From Paenibacillus sp. BIHB 4019 (lineage in GTDB: Bacteria; Bacillota; Bacilli; Paenibacillales; Paenibacillaceae): a stretch of 64,000 nt of DNA. The DNA is taken from the NCBI RefSeq assembly GCF_002741035.1, contig NZ_CP016808.1, positions 4,946,501-5,010,500 on the forward strand, in the 5' to 3' direction. The translations under genes were made by a program, and so were the position numbers. Each line of letters begins with the position of its first letter. The first letter of the stretch is position 1. Below are positions 34,796-44,099 of the stretch, one piece after another. The notes under the pieces were generated by a model. The model made no database searches and was not told the origin of the DNA. It saw only the letters and a list, made by a program, of their open reading frames with translations.

Positions 34796-35515
34796 GTGAA
34801 CGATCTTAATATTTGGCTCGCACTCGGGGCTGGCTTTGCCTCCTTCATCTCCCCATGCTGCTTGCCCTTGTATCCATCTTATTTATCTTACATAACCGGC
34901 ATTTCCGTCAGCGATCTCAAAAATAATGAGCATACGAGCAAGCAAATGCGCTCTCGCACGATGCTGCATACGCTGTTTTTCATTATCGGCTTCTGTACGG
35001 TGTATTACACGCTTGGCTACGGCACAAATGTGTTCGCGGAAACGTTCAGCGAATACGAGCCGCTTATCCGCAAATTATCGGCAATATTAATTGTGCTGAT
35101 GGGGCTGTTTCTGCTCGGCGTTTTTCAGCCGCAATTGCTGATGAAGACGCGCAAGCTGCCGTTTGATCCTTCGAAAAAAACCGGCTATTTAGGCTCCTTT
35201 ATTTTTGGCATCGGTTTTTCGGCCGGGTGGTCGCCTTGCACAGGACCTGCCTTAACGGCGATTCTGGCTTTGGCGGCATCCGAGCCGAATACCTGGTTTA
35301 AGCTGACTACGGCTTATGCTTTAGGCTTTGCCATTCCGTTTTTCGTATTGGCTTTTTTCCTAGGCTCAGCGAGATGGCTGCTGAAATATACGAATACGGT
35401 GATGAAGGTCGGCGGAGCGATTATGATTGTGCTCGGCATTATGCTCTTCACCGATCAAATGACGCAAATTACGTCGTGGCTTAACCTCATTACGCCGGAT
35501 TGGCTGAAGTTTTAA
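34796..35515 (+). CDS. ccdA: Cytochrome c biogenesis/thiol transfer protein CcdA
   Basis: 239 residues, six predicted membrane helices. The conserved cysteine motifs are visible: SFISPCCLPLYPSYLSY near the N-terminus and GWSPCTGPALTAIL near residues 142-155. CcdA passes electrons from thioredoxin across the membrane for cytochrome c maturation and spore-coat or cortex thiol proteins. GTG 34796 follows TCGAGGTGC. It lies 21 bases after znuB and could be co-transcribed. Its stop overlaps the stop of splB by 3 bases (convergent). Confidence 0.92.
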   Translation: MNDLNIWLALGAGFASFISPCCLPLYPSYLSYITGISVSDLKNNEHTSKQMRSRTMLHTLFFIIGFCTVYYTLGYGTNVFAETFSEYEPLIRKLSAILIVLMGLFLLGVFQPQLLMKTRKLPFDPSKKTGYLGSFIFGIGFSAGWSPCTGPALTAILALAASEPNTWFKLTTAYALGFAIPFFVLAFFLGSARWLLKYTNTVMKVGGAIMIVLGIMLFTDQMTQITSWLNLITPDWLKF

Positions 35516-36582
35516 GTGAAATATTCAATTTTTGCTTGTGGAAAATGTTCAAAGATGCGCTCTGATATAAACAATCGGAGCGCATCTGCTTGTTCTGTAG
35601 GGTAGACATATTTTCCTTGTCCCCAGCGGCCCCATTTGTATTTGCGCTTCTCAATGTCCATTTCCAGCTTCGTACGCGGATAGCGGCGCTCGATCACGTT
35701 TTTCGCTGTTTTCGTAAAACGGTGCTGGATAAGCTCAAAAGTTAGATCGGCTTGCTTGGCCTCTTCAGGCAGCGCCGCTGCAAGCGATGCGAGCAGCTCG
35801 GCGTAGCCTTCCTCCCAGCCCTCATGCCAGATAATCGGCGCAATGATAAAGCCGAGCGGATAACCGGCTTTAGCTACTTTGGCTGCTGCTTCAATTCGCT
35901 GCTCGAAGCGGGAGGTGGCCGGCTCGAAATTTTTGATCACATATTTGCTGTTGACGCTGAAGCGAATGCGGGTATGGCCATTATGCTTAACATCCAGCAA
36001 AGAGTCGACATGATGGAATTTCGTCACGAAGCGCAGTCTGCCTAGCGGCTGCTCCGCCATAAATTCAATCAGCTCGCGCAGGCTGCCCGTAATGGGCTCC
36101 AGCCCGACAGGATCGGACGTACAAGCGGCTTCGAAGCGGGTTATTTCCGGTGCCCGCTCGTCGATGTATTGCTTGGCAGCGCCGATAATTTCATCGATGT
36201 TGACATAGACGCGAATATAAGGCTTGGCGCCAAGCGTCGTCTGCAAATAGCAATAATGGCAATGTGCCATGCAGCCAGTGGCAATAGGAATGGCATATTC
36301 TGCGGATGGCTTGGACGTATCGAAAGTTAGCGTTTTGCGAAGACCTACAACGAGCGTACGTTTGGCAATTCGATATTTCTCAAGCTCGGTTTCACCGGGC
36401 AAATTGGTAATCCGGTTATGTGAGCTGGTCATGCGGAAAGGAATGCCTTCCTTTTGCACCCAGTCATAAATGCGCTTGCCTTTCGGATAATTAAGCGCAT
36501 CCGGTTCAAAATAGACGAGCTCGGGAACGAAGGATAAGCTCTTCAGCGCTGTTTTTGGACGCTCCTCTATAGTGGAAGCCAT
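35512..36582 (-). CDS. splB: Spore photoproduct lyase
   Basis: 356 residues. Radical SAM enzyme that reverts the spore photoproduct (thymine dimer 5-thyminyl-5,6-dihydrothymine) during germination. The cluster ligands are Cys104, Cys108 and Cys111 in GCMAHCHYC. Cys154 (EAACTSDPVG) lines up with the catalytic H-donor Cys141 of the B. subtilis enzyme, with a constant offset of 13. ATG 36582 is taken, 8 bases after AGGAGG; a GTG nine bases earlier overlaps that site. Forespore expression is likely from the promoter-like DNA upstream. Confidence 0.96.
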   Translation of the reverse strand: MASTIEERPKTALKSLSFVPELVYFEPDALNYPKGKRIYDWVQKEGIPFRMTSSHNRITNLPGETELEKYRIAKRTLVVGLRKTLTFDTSKPSAEYAIPIATGCMAHCHYCYLQTTLGAKPYIRVYVNIDEIIGAAKQYIDERAPEITRFEAACTSDPVGLEPITGSLRELIEFMAEQPLGRLRFVTKFHHVDSLLDVKHNGHTRIRFSVNSKYVIKNFEPATSRFEQRIEAAAKVAKAGYPLGFIIAPIIWHEGWEEGYAELLASLAAALPEEAKQADLTFELIQHRFTKTAKNVIERRYPRTKLEMDIEKRKYKWGRWGQGKYVYPTEQADALRLFISERIFEHFPQAKIEYFT

Positions 36583-36628
36583 GAGCGGCACCTCCTGTGC
36601 TTTGTTGCTTCAAAGAAGAAGCTTAAGT

Positions 36629-36657
36629 TATAATGTGCGACAAGTCAGCGGGCTTCA
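36629..36657 (-). promoter_or_regulatory. Possible sigma-G/sigma-F promoter of splB
   Basis: On the minus strand TGAAGC (36657-36652) and CATTATA (36635-36629) are separated by 16 bases, similar to forespore sigma consensus TGAATA and CATACTA. About 45 bases before the splB start. Confidence 0.4.
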
Positions 36658-36674
36658 AACTGGGAATTGCAAGG

Positions 36675-36778
36675 TGAAACGGCCGAAAGCCTTCCTCTGG
36701 CGGCGCAGCGCGTTTCAGTCCGAGAAATATAAGCCTAATGATAAATGTGAAACTTATAAATTCTTATATTTCAAGAAA
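36675..36778 (+). repeat. Dispersed hairpin repeat, copy C
   Basis: Same orientation and layout as copy B: module 1 from TGAAACGGC to GCGCGTTTCA (36675-36717) and module 2 from CGAGAAATATAAG to CTTATATTT (36721-36771), followed by CAAGAAA. It lies between the splB start and mntR. Confidence 0.88.
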
Positions 36779-36916
36779 TGCCGTTATCGCTAATGCCATT
36801 AATTATTGCGCGGCCGGGATTGTCCTTAAGGTTGCAGACAGGTTTCAAAACAGTGTATGATACTAGAGTAACGCCGAGGAAACAAGGTGAAAGAAGTTGG
36901 GTTAGGGGGTTCTTCA

Positions 36917-37339
36917 ATGCCGACACCGAGCATGGAAGACTACTTGGAACGAATTTATAAGCTCATAGACGAAAAAGGTTACGCGAGAGTGTCGGATATT
37001 GCGGAAGGGCTGGAGGTTCACCCTTCGTCAGTGACGAAGATGATTCAAAAGCTCGATAAAGATAACTATTTAATTTATGAGAAATACCGTGGTCTTGTAT
37101 TAACGACAAAAGGGAAGAAGATGGGCAAACGGCTTGTGGAGCGCCACCATCTGCTGGAATCATTTCTGGCCATTATCGGCGTCCAAGATGAGAATATTTA
37201 TCAGGATGTTGAAGGCATTGAGCATCATTTAAGCTGGGATTCGATTACCTGCATCGAGACGCTCGTCGCATTTTTCGAACGTGATCCTTCCCGATTGGAC
37301 GACCTTAAAGCGGTTCGCGCCGAGCTCGATAATGAGTGA
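36917..37339 (+). CDS. mntR: Manganese-responsive regulator MntR
   Basis: 140 residues, DtxR family. The metal ligands known for B. subtilis MntR are all present at the same numbers: Asp8, Glu11, His77, Glu99, Glu102 and His103. N-terminal winged helix ([24 protein letters not shown]) and C-terminal dimer domain, without the SH3 domain of longer DtxR proteins. Mn(II) binding lets it repress manganese uptake genes. ATG 36917 has AGGGGG 7 bases upstream; this start also makes the ligand numbering match. A strong terminator follows, so it stands alone. Confidence 0.96.
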   Translation: MPTPSMEDYLERIYKLIDEKGYARVSDIAEGLEVHPSSVTKMIQKLDKDNYLIYEKYRGLVLTTKGKKMGKRLVERHHLLESFLAIIGVQDENIYQDVEGIEHHLSWDSITCIETLVAFFERDPSRLDDLKAVRAELDNE

Positions 37340-37385
37340 TCATGCAAATATGAAGTGAAACGCAGCATGATGTGCAATTACACGC

Positions 37386-37430
37386 AAAAAGAGCGTGACC
37401 TCCAAGAAATCGAGGTCACGCTCTTTTTTT
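37386..37430. terminator. Strong bidirectional terminator
   Basis: GAGCGTGACCTC and GAGGTCACGCTC form a 12-bp perfect stem flanked by A5 and T7. It can serve mntR and the converging gene at 37468. Confidence 0.93.
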
Positions 37431-37467
37431 GTGCGGTGGGCCAGCTGTTATCGCGGGCTACAGTGGC

Positions 37468-37773
37468 TTAATGATACTTCGGCAGATCATCATCTTCCTT
37501 GCCGCCTTCGATAACACGGAACGGCGTACGCTGCGATTTCGGGCGTTTGGCAGGCTGTGAGCGGTTGCCAGGGCGCACCTGAGGCGAAGCAGAGCCGGAA
37601 CGGCCTCTCCAGCGGTCAGGCGGGAACTTGTAAAGCACATAAATGAGGCCGAATACGATTATCGGGATAAGGAATGAACGCATATCGGTCAAAACGCCAT
37701 AAATAACTCCGATGCCAAGCAAAGACATAATAATAATTGCCGGCACGCTCCATTTTTTAGGCCTGTTTGCCAT
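37468..37773 (-). CDS. Small membrane protein with basic tail, unknown
   Basis: 101 residues. Two hydrophobic segments (about 11-28 and 34-49) are followed by a 50-residue, Arg/Pro/Ser/Gln-rich, presumably cytoplasmic and disordered tail ending DDDLPKYH. Not recognised. ATG 37773 is preferred since GGGCGGA is about 8 bases upstream; an ATG six bases earlier nearly touches that site. It follows yqhQ by 13 bases on the minus strand, so it is probably co-transcribed with it. Confidence 0.7.
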   Translation of the reverse strand: MANRPKKWSVPAIIIMSLLGIGVIYGVLTDMRSFLIPIIVFGLIYVLYKFPPDRWRGRSGSASPQVRPGNRSQPAKRPKSQRTPFRVIEGGKEDDDLPKYH

Positions 37774-37786
37774 AATCATTCCGCCC

Positions 37787-38758
37787 TTACGCTTTAATAT
37801 TGGTCATTTGTTGATCAAGCTCGCGCATCCGGTTGAAGGAAGCGATGGATACGGCAACCTGGTCGTCCTTCGGTTCTTTCGTTGTCAGCAATTGCAGCCA
37901 CAGGCCCGGGTAGCCGAGATAGCGCAGCACGGGAATGTCGCGCATGGCATTTGTAATGCGCAGCACCTCATAAGAAATGCCGAGAACGATAGGGAGCAGC
38001 AAAATGCGAATGTAAATTCTTTCCCAGATGGAATCCCAAGTGAAGAAAGGCAGCGAATAAATAATAACGCCGACAATGACGGTAAAAATAATAAAGCTGC
38101 TGCCGCAGCGATAGTGCAGGCGGCTGTATTTTTGCACATTGCTGATCGTAAGCTTCTCGCCAGCTTCATAGGCGCTAATTACTTTATGCTCGGCGCCATG
38201 ATATTGAAACAGTCTTTTGATAATCGGCGTAAGCGACATCAAATATAAATAAGCAAGCAATAAAATGATTTTGATAAGTCCTTCTAATAGGTTATGACCG
38301 ACTTTGCTCTCAAATACATTGCTGAACAATAGTTCTTCCAGCGCAGCGGGAGCTGCGGTGAAAATCAGCTTGCCGAAAATAAACGACAGCACGCCTGCCA
38401 CGGCAACACCGACAATCATGCTGAGGCTGAAGCCGGATTTTTGCTCCTTCTCAGGCTTCGGCTGTGCTTCGGGATTTTTGGCGGCTTCTTCCTTCGCCTC
38501 ATCCTCCGCGTAATTTTCCATAGAAAAGTTCAGATGCTGCGAGCCTTTGGCGCTGGAATCTATTATGCCGACAACACCGCGCACAATCGGAATTTTCTTC
38601 AGTTGCTGGATCCAGCGCTTCGTCGTCCGCGGAACCTCATAAAAGATGATTTCGTCATTTTTTCGGCGAACAGCTGTAACATTGACATGGCTTCCTGCGA
38701 ACATGACGCCTTCAATGACAGCTTGTCCTCCATAGATGCTTTTTGGCTTTTGCGACAA
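37787..38758 (-). CDS. yqhQ: DUF1385 membrane protein YqhQ
   Basis: 323 residues. Characteristic N-terminal motif YGGQAVIEGVMFAGS, and the conserved FQYHGAEHKVISAYEAGE and YSRLHYRCGSSFI segments of the DUF1385 family. Several membrane helices (near 113-135, 160-180, 225-250, 255-275). Function unknown in B. subtilis, where the gene lies beside yqhR and aroQ as here. An extra Glu/Lys/Pro-rich linker (about 85-108) precedes the first helix. A GGAAGGTG-type site lies before ATG 38758 on the minus strand. Confidence 0.92.
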   Translation of the reverse strand: MSQKPKSIYGGQAVIEGVMFAGSHVNVTAVRRKNDEIIFYEVPRTTKRWIQQLKKIPIVRGVVGIIDSSAKGSQHLNFSMENYAEDEAKEEAAKNPEAQPKPEKEQKSGFSLSMIVGVAVAGVLSFIFGKLIFTAAPAALEELLFSNVFESKVGHNLLEGLIKIILLLAYLYLMSLTPIIKRLFQYHGAEHKVISAYEAGEKLTISNVQKYSRLHYRCGSSFIIFTVIVGVIIYSLPFFTWDSIWERIYIRILLLPIVLGISYEVLRITNAMRDIPVLRYLGYPGLWLQLLTTKEPKDDQVAVSIASFNRMRELDQQMTNIKA

Positions 38759-39003
38759 GTGTTGGTCACCTTCCTTAAAAGTGTATCGTCCCGATCAGGT
38801 GACGAATCATTTTTTTCATTTTCTTGCGAATAGTTCTATTGTACTTGATCGGTGCGGCAATTGCCAACGTTTGAGCTGCTTGGGCAAACCAGAAACAGCT
38901 GCCAACAGAGGCGGTTACTTCTATGCTTTTTTTCACATACTAAATCATGGCTTCTTTTATCTAGAAGGCGACAGGTGATCACAAGCTGGAGGCGAAGGAA
39001 ACG

Positions 39004-39531
39004 ATGGCAGAAAATAAACAAAACAAACGGACCGCCGGAAAAGGCGGCAATCCATATGAAGGCAAGCATCATACGAATATTTGGACGTATTGCTTATCGA
39101 CGGGCTTTTTTGCCGGCTTGATTTGGGGCATATTGCGCTGGTTTTTTTATGAAATGAAATTTACAATGGAGCTGCCAGGCATAATGGCGGACCCGTTTTT
39201 TCGCTCCTCCTTTTTGAAGTCGGGCTGGGGCATAGTAGTAGGCATTGGCTGCTACATTGTTTTTTCAATAATGGCTGCACTGCTATACGGCCTGCTGTTC
39301 CGCAAGCTCAAAGGTCCATGGCCTGGTGTGCTCTATGGGCTCGCCTGGTGGGCGATCGTTTTTCTTGCTGTAGGGCCGATGCTGCATGTGACTCGGACGG
39401 TGTGGAAAACAGGCTGGAATACGCTTAGCGCCGAACTATGTGTCTTTTTGCTATGGGGTGTTTTTATCGGCTACACCATTGCTTTTGAATTTACAGACGA
39501 GGCGTCCCGAGAGCCTGTACAAGCAAGCTGA
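39004..39531 (+). CDS. yqhR: Membrane protein YqhR
   Basis: 175 residues. After a basic 25-residue N-terminal tail it has four predicted membrane helices (about 33-52, 76-98, 107-130, 143-163), with WSTGFFAGLIWGILRW-like and PGVLYGLAWWAIVFL segments. This matches the B. subtilis YqhR family by position and topology; its function is unknown. It is divergent from yqhQ and leads the row yqhR-aroQ-yqhT-efp. GGAGGCGAAGGAAACG precedes ATG 39004. Confidence 0.88.
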   Translation: MAENKQNKRTAGKGGNPYEGKHHTNIWTYCLSTGFFAGLIWGILRWFFYEMKFTMELPGIMADPFFRSSFLKSGWGIVVGIGCYIVFSIMAALLYGLLFRKLKGPWPGVLYGLAWWAIVFLAVGPMLHVTRTVWKTGWNTLSAELCVFLLWGVFIGYTIAFEFTDEASREPVQAS

Positions 39532-39624
39532 ATAGTTGTCCCTTCTCAAGCGGCGGGCATATGTGGTAAAATGGCAATTGATCTTTGTCTTTAGCATTGA
39601 TTTGTCCGTTAGGGAGGTGTGCAA

Positions 39625-40065
39625 ATGCTCAAAATTCTGGTGCTTAATGGCCCGAATCTGAATATGCTTGGTGTTCGTGAGCCAGGAATTTATGGATCGG
39701 CTACGCTTGCTGATATTGAGGCTAACTTGCTGGAGCAGGCGAAGGGTCTGAATGTACAGCTGGATTTTTTCCAATCCAACCATGAGGGCGCGCTTATTGA
39801 TCGGATACATAGCGCTTATGGCGCAGAGGATGGCATACTTATTAATCCCGGAGCGCTTACGCATTACAGCTATGCGCTGCGCGATGCTTTAAGTACGGTA
39901 GCTCTTCCTGTAGTTGAAGTGCATTTGTCCAACATACATACGCGCGAGGCATTCCGTCACGTGTCGGTTATTGCACCTGTAGCGGTCGGGCAAATTGCCG
40001 GCTTCGGTCCACAGAGCTATGAGCTTGGCCTTGCGGCACTTGCTCGTAAGCTGAAGATGACTTAA
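39625..40065 (+). CDS. aroQ: 3-Dehydroquinate dehydratase, type II
   Basis: 146 residues, the usual length. Converts 3-dehydroquinate to 3-dehydroshikimate in the shikimate pathway. Motifs: [18 protein letters not shown] (catalytic Arg/Tyr lid), [24 protein letters not shown] (Asn and His contacts), [16 protein letters not shown] (in parts). ATG 39625 lies 6 bases after AGGGAGGTG; GTG 39619 overlaps the site. It is followed by yqhT after 24 bases. Confidence 0.96.
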   Translation: MLKILVLNGPNLNMLGVREPGIYGSATLADIEANLLEQAKGLNVQLDFFQSNHEGALIDRIHSAYGAEDGILINPGALTHYSYALRDALSTVALPVVEVHLSNIHTREAFRHVSVIAPVAVGQIAGFGPQSYELGLAALARKLKMT

Positions 40066-40089
40066 AAAACGGAAAGGGGATGAACATAA

Positions 40090-41163
40090 ATGTCAAAGGA
40101 AAGAGTGAATCGCTTGCGCAGCGCCCTTACGGAGCTGGGTCTGGAAGCTATTCTTATTAACAGCGAATACAATCGCCGTTATATAAGCGGATTTACAGGC
40201 TCCTCTGGTATGGTCCTCATTACGTTAAGCGACAGCATTTTGCTGACCGATTTCCGCTATATGACGCAGGCTCCTGAGCAGGCGATCGGCTATGAAATCG
40301 TTGAACATGCGCCTAAAGCGATGGAAACGGTGAAAGAGCTGTTGAAAGCGAGAAAAATCAGCAAGCTGGGCTTTGAGCAGGAGCACGTTGTTTACGGCGA
40401 ATTCGCTGATTGGACAGCTGTGCTTGGCGGCATTGCCCTTCATCCAGTAGCGGGGCTTGTTGAAGGCCTGCGGATGATCAAGGACGAGTCGGAGCTGCAA
40501 GTGATGCAGGAGGCTGCTGATCTAGCGGATGCGACATTTACGCATATCCAGAAGCTGCTGCAGCCTGGCGTGAAGGAAAGCGATATCGCGCTGGAGATGG
40601 AAATTTTCATGCGCAGCCATGGTGCTCATTCCTCTTCGTTCGAGACGATCGTAGCGTCCGGAGAGCGCTCAGCCTTGCCGCATGGCAAAGCTAGCGAGCG
40701 GGTTATCGGCAACAATGAATTCGTGAAGCTGGATTTCGGCGCTTATCTGAAAGGATATTGCTCTGATATTACGCGTACGGTTGTCGTTGGTACGCCAACG
40801 GACAAGCATCGCGAAATTTATGACATTGTGCTGGAGGCACAGCTGAATGCGCTTGCTCATATCCGTCCGGGCATGACTGGACGTGAGGCGGATGCTTTGA
40901 CGCGTGATGTCATCACGAAATATGGCTATGGCGACAAGTTCGGTCACGGCACCGGACACGGACTCGGCATGGAAGTGCACGAGGCTCCGCGTTTGTCCAA
41001 GCTTAGCGAAACGATTTTAACCCCCGGTATGACGGTAACGGTTGAGCCTGGCATCTATCTCCCCGGTTTCGGCGGAGTACGGATCGAGGATGACATCGTA
41101 ATTACGGACACCGGTATTAAAATATTAACCGCATCGACTAAAGCGTTTCTTACTTTAGGCTAA
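40090..41163 (+). CDS. yqhT: Xaa-Pro aminopeptidase family protein (M24B)
   Basis: 357 residues. Creatinase-like N-terminal domain (1-125) and pita-bread catalytic domain. The metal ligands are visible: KLDFGAYLKGYCSDITRT (two Asp), FGHGTGHGLGMEVHEAPRL (His), TVEPGIYLPGFGGVRIEDD (Glu, Glu). Cleaves N-terminal residues in front of proline in the cytoplasm. The gene lies between aroQ and efp as in other Bacillales; the pairing with EF-P (which relieves stalling at polyproline) is a known gene-order conservation. Confidence 0.95.
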   Translation: MSKERVNRLRSALTELGLEAILINSEYNRRYISGFTGSSGMVLITLSDSILLTDFRYMTQAPEQAIGYEIVEHAPKAMETVKELLKARKISKLGFEQEHVVYGEFADWTAVLGGIALHPVAGLVEGLRMIKDESELQVMQEAADLADATFTHIQKLLQPGVKESDIALEMEIFMRSHGAHSSSFETIVASGERSALPHGKASERVIGNNEFVKLDFGAYLKGYCSDITRTVVVGTPTDKHREIYDIVLEAQLNALAHIRPGMTGREADALTRDVITKYGYGDKFGHGTGHGLGMEVHEAPRLSKLSETILTPGMTVTVEPGIYLPGFGGVRIEDDIVITDTGIKILTASTKAFLTLG

Positions 41164-41232
41164 GTTGTGGTAACAGCGGTAAACGAGCACGATCAAGCTT
41201 GCTATTTTTCTAATCCCAGGAGGTAATCAGCA

Positions 41233-41790
41233 GTGATTTCAGTAAATGATTTTAAAACAGGATTGACAATTGAAGTAGACGGAGACATTTTTTCCGTAAC
41301 CGATTTCCAGCACGTTAAGCCAGGCAAAGGCGCGGCATTCGTGCGCTCCAAGCTGAAAAACCTCCGCAACGGCAACGTTGTTGAGAAAACATTCCGTGCA
41401 GGCGAATCGCTAGCTCGTGCGATCATCGAAAACCGTGCTGTACAATACTTGTACAACTCCGGTTCCGAGTACACGTTCATGGACAACGAAACGTATGACC
41501 AGTTCGAACTGAACGAATCGCAGCTGGAATGGGAAATCAACTTCCTGATCGAGAACATGACGGTCAACATCTCCAGCTACCAAGGCGAAATTATCGGTAT
41601 CCAAATGCCGAACAGCGTTGAGCTGAAAGTTATTGAGACGGAGCCAGGCATTAAAGGCAACACGGCAACCGGCGCAACTAAAAATGCAAAGCTTCAAACG
41701 GGACACAACGTACAAGTTCCATTGTTCATTAATGAGGACGATGTGCTGTTGATCGATACTCGCGAAGGAAAGTACATCTCCCGCGCATAG
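41233..41790 (+). CDS. efp: Elongation factor P
   Basis: 185 residues, three beta-barrel domains. EF-P binds stalled ribosomes and helps peptide bonds at proline runs. Lys32 in the loop KPGKGAAF is the residue modified by 5-aminopentanol in B. subtilis. GTG 41233 is the start, 8 bases after CAGGAGGTAATC. Codon use is strongly biased (highly expressed gene), visibly more than in neighbours. Terminator follows. Confidence 0.98.
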   Translation: MISVNDFKTGLTIEVDGDIFSVTDFQHVKPGKGAAFVRSKLKNLRNGNVVEKTFRAGESLARAIIENRAVQYLYNSGSEYTFMDNETYDQFELNESQLEWEINFLIENMTVNISSYQGEIIGIQMPNSVELKVIETEPGIKGNTATGATKNAKLQTGHNVQVPLFINEDDVLLIDTREGKYISRA

Positions 41791-41801
41791 GAGATGGCAA
41801 T

Positions 41802-41850
41802 GAGCTGCTTCAAGGGTGCAATTGACCCTTGGAGCAGCTTTTTTTTGCTT
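41802..41850 (+). terminator. Rho-independent terminator after efp
   Basis: AGCTGCT and CAAGGGT pair with ACCCTTG and AGCAGCT around a 7-base loop; a run of eight T follows. Confidence 0.92.
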
Positions 41851-41936
41851 ACAATATTATCAAGCAGTTTTCCTAACTATTTATCACTAGAGCGGCAGCC
41901 AAAAATGAAAATCGAGAGCGAAGGAGAAGGGAAAGA

Positions 41937-43028
41937 ATGGCGAAGCATTATGTCGTTGATATCGCGGCACATCGAAATGTATATAATCATAGTTCTAGAA
42001 ATATGAATTTATATTTTAGTGAACCAGAAAATGGTGTTAATGCGGAGACAGGTTTGCTTCTTTTTATTTCTGGTTATGGGGGGCATGCCAATTCTAATGT
42101 GTACAAAAAGATGCGTGATAAATTTCCAGACCAGTACAATTTCGTATGTATACAATGTGATTATTTTGGCTGGGAGTATATGCAATCAGAGCAGAAAGAA
42201 GAAACATTAGATTATTTTAATGACATGTCAATCATGCAGGCTCTGGATAATATCACTGCTGTACTTATGGTTATCGCCATATTAAAGGATAACGATCTGT
42301 CATTTAACGAAAGAAAAATTGTTGCTTATGGTCATTCGCATGGGGCATATCTAGCCTATTTATGTAACCGATTTGCTCCTCTTTTGTTTTCGGCCATTAT
42401 CGATAACTCCGCTTATATATATCCTGCCTACTTGGATTACGGGCGCGAGATCAACGGTGTCGAGTTCACCTTTTTGGCCAGAAAAGTAGTTATTTTCCCT
42501 GAACTATATGATTTGAGAATCCTTTATAGCAACTTTGAAAACAAAGCAAAAATCATTTCCTATCATGGGGAAGATGATGCTCTTGAGCCAATAGAACGCA
42601 AGGAAGCGTTAGTTGGCCATATAGACAATTGTATTTTTAATCGAATTAATAAAAAGGATCTTAATACAGATGGTCCATTCGGTTCAACTGGGCATGGTTT
42701 GAAGGCAGACTTTCTTAAAATGTTCGATTACGTAATATCTAATTATGTATTGGAAAAGGAAGCTCCTTACATGCTACAGAATACGCTATTTCAAATTGGA
42801 GAAGTCAATCTAGATTTTAATTACGAATTAGGGCTGGTTGCGTTTGAGATGAGCAAGGATTATACAATGCAAACGTTAATGCTTCACTCTATTCAGAATA
42901 ATATTCAAAGTGCCATAGATCTAGCGATGAAATATGGGTCCGTAAGCAGCTTTTTGGAAGAACAACGATCGATTGCAGAAATTGTTATTAAGCTTGAAGA
43001 AATCAAAGGAGCTTTTCAAATGGGTTAA
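41937..43028 (+). CDS. DUF2920-like alpha/beta hydrolase, AT-rich
   Basis: 363 residues. An alpha/beta-hydrolase core is visible: LLLFISGYGGHANSNVYKK, nucleophile elbow YGHSHGAYLAYL (Ser about residue 139), an acidic residue in YHGEDDALEP and a His in STGHGLKADF. It resembles DUF2920 proteins, found in flagellin or surface-sugar loci of Clostridia and Campylobacter, but no such locus is here. The gene is clearly richer in A and T than its neighbours, which suggests recent transfer. It breaks the conserved efp-yqhV order. Ribosome binding site AAGGAGAAGG precedes ATG 41937. Function unknown. Confidence 0.75.
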   Translation: MAKHYVVDIAAHRNVYNHSSRNMNLYFSEPENGVNAETGLLLFISGYGGHANSNVYKKMRDKFPDQYNFVCIQCDYFGWEYMQSEQKEETLDYFNDMSIMQALDNITAVLMVIAILKDNDLSFNERKIVAYGHSHGAYLAYLCNRFAPLLFSAIIDNSAYIYPAYLDYGREINGVEFTFLARKVVIFPELYDLRILYSNFENKAKIISYHGEDDALEPIERKEALVGHIDNCIFNRINKKDLNTDGPFGSTGHGLKADFLKMFDYVISNYVLEKEAPYMLQNTLFQIGEVNLDFNYELGLVAFEMSKDYTMQTLMLHSIQNNIQSAIDLAMKYGSVSSFLEEQRSIAEIVIKLEEIKGAFQMG

Positions 43029-43149
43029 ACTTCACACGAACTTCTCATTTTTATCGCAAAAAGCATTGATGTACAAAGGCTTACTATTGTAACATTCAAT
43101 ATAATAGTTAAGCTCATGCAGCTAGCGATGACGTAGAGGAGTAGAGTGA

Positions 43150-43983
43150 ATGGCAAGAAAAAGCTTTGTTTTTCTGCTGGCAGCCTGTTGGTTTTTGCTG
43201 GTGGCCTGTGGTACGGGACCTGAGCCGCATGCAACGAATCAGCCAGCTGCAAGTTCGGGGGAAGCGGCAGCTGGTGGGCAAAACTCTCTGAAGGCTGTTC
43301 AAGCAAGCGGGAAGCTGCGTATAGGAACGGAAGGAACGTATGCGCCTTTTACTTATCATGACGAAAACGGCAAGCTTGTCGGATTCGATGTAGAGATAGC
43401 TGCAGAAATTAGCAAGCGTATTGGCGTGGAGCCTGAATTTATTGAAACGCCATGGGCTGATATATTTGCGGGACTTGATGCGGGGAAGTTTGATGTTGTT
43501 TTTAATCAAGTCAGTATTCGGGACGATCGGCTGGAGCAATATTATTTTTCCGATCCTTATATTTACTCCCATATTGTGCTCATTGTGAAACAGGATAACA
43601 CGGATATTAAGAAGCTTTCTGACTTGAAAGGGAAAAAGGCGGCACAATCGCTGACAAGCAATTTGCTTGATATTGCACAGCGGTATGGTGCGGAAATTGT
43701 GCCGTCCAAAGGCTTTGATGAAGCGATTTCTTTGCTGCTGTCCGGTGACGTGGATGCCACGGTTAATGATGGGTTAACGTATTTAGAATTATTGCATCGC
43801 GACCCGGAGGCGCCGCTCAAAATTGTCGATGAAATGTCGGAGGCAACGGCAAGCGGCGCTTTGTTTACGAAAGGGCATGATGAGCTTGTTATCGCCGTCA
43901 ATCGGGCGCTTGCGGATATGAAAAAAGACGGTACATATTTGGAAATTTCAACAAAATATTTTGGCACCGACGTTTCCAAATAG
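43150..43983 (+). CDS. Amino-acid ABC transporter substrate-binding lipoprotein
   Basis: 277 residues. Lipoprotein signal with lipobox LVAC (Cys20). Cluster F fold: LRIGTEGTYAPFTYHDENGKLVGFDVEIA, DIFAGLDAGKFDVVFNQVSI and KADVATN-like SGDVDATVNDGLTYLE segments (quoted in parts), as in polar amino acid or cystine binders of the TcyA/FliY type. No permease or ATPase gene is next to it, so it must work with a transporter encoded elsewhere. AGGAGTAGAGTGA precedes ATG 43150. Confidence 0.9.
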   Translation: MARKSFVFLLAACWFLLVACGTGPEPHATNQPAASSGEAAAGGQNSLKAVQASGKLRIGTEGTYAPFTYHDENGKLVGFDVEIAAEISKRIGVEPEFIETPWADIFAGLDAGKFDVVFNQVSIRDDRLEQYYFSDPYIYSHIVLIVKQDNTDIKKLSDLKGKKAAQSLTSNLLDIAQRYGAEIVPSKGFDEAISLLLSGDVDATVNDGLTYLELLHRDPEAPLKIVDEMSEATASGALFTKGHDELVIAVNRALADMKKDGTYLEISTKYFGTDVSK

Positions 43984-44099
43984 CAGGCTGAAGCTGTGAA
44001 GGTTGCTTGTATTTTTGTGATGGGATATACCCAGATGCACGATGGTTGTGCTATAATATTGACTTGCATGTATATGTCAAGGTTGGGAGTGAGTCAGCT

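Noticed and set aside
36629..36657. Sigma-A promoter for mntR on the plus strand using TATAATG
   Set aside because: The TATAAT is about 280 bases from mntR with repeat copy C between them; reading it as a forespore promoter of splB on the other strand fits better.
43984..44099. Lysine riboswitch before lysC
   Set aside because: The gap is only 116 bases and has none of the expected stems or a terminator.
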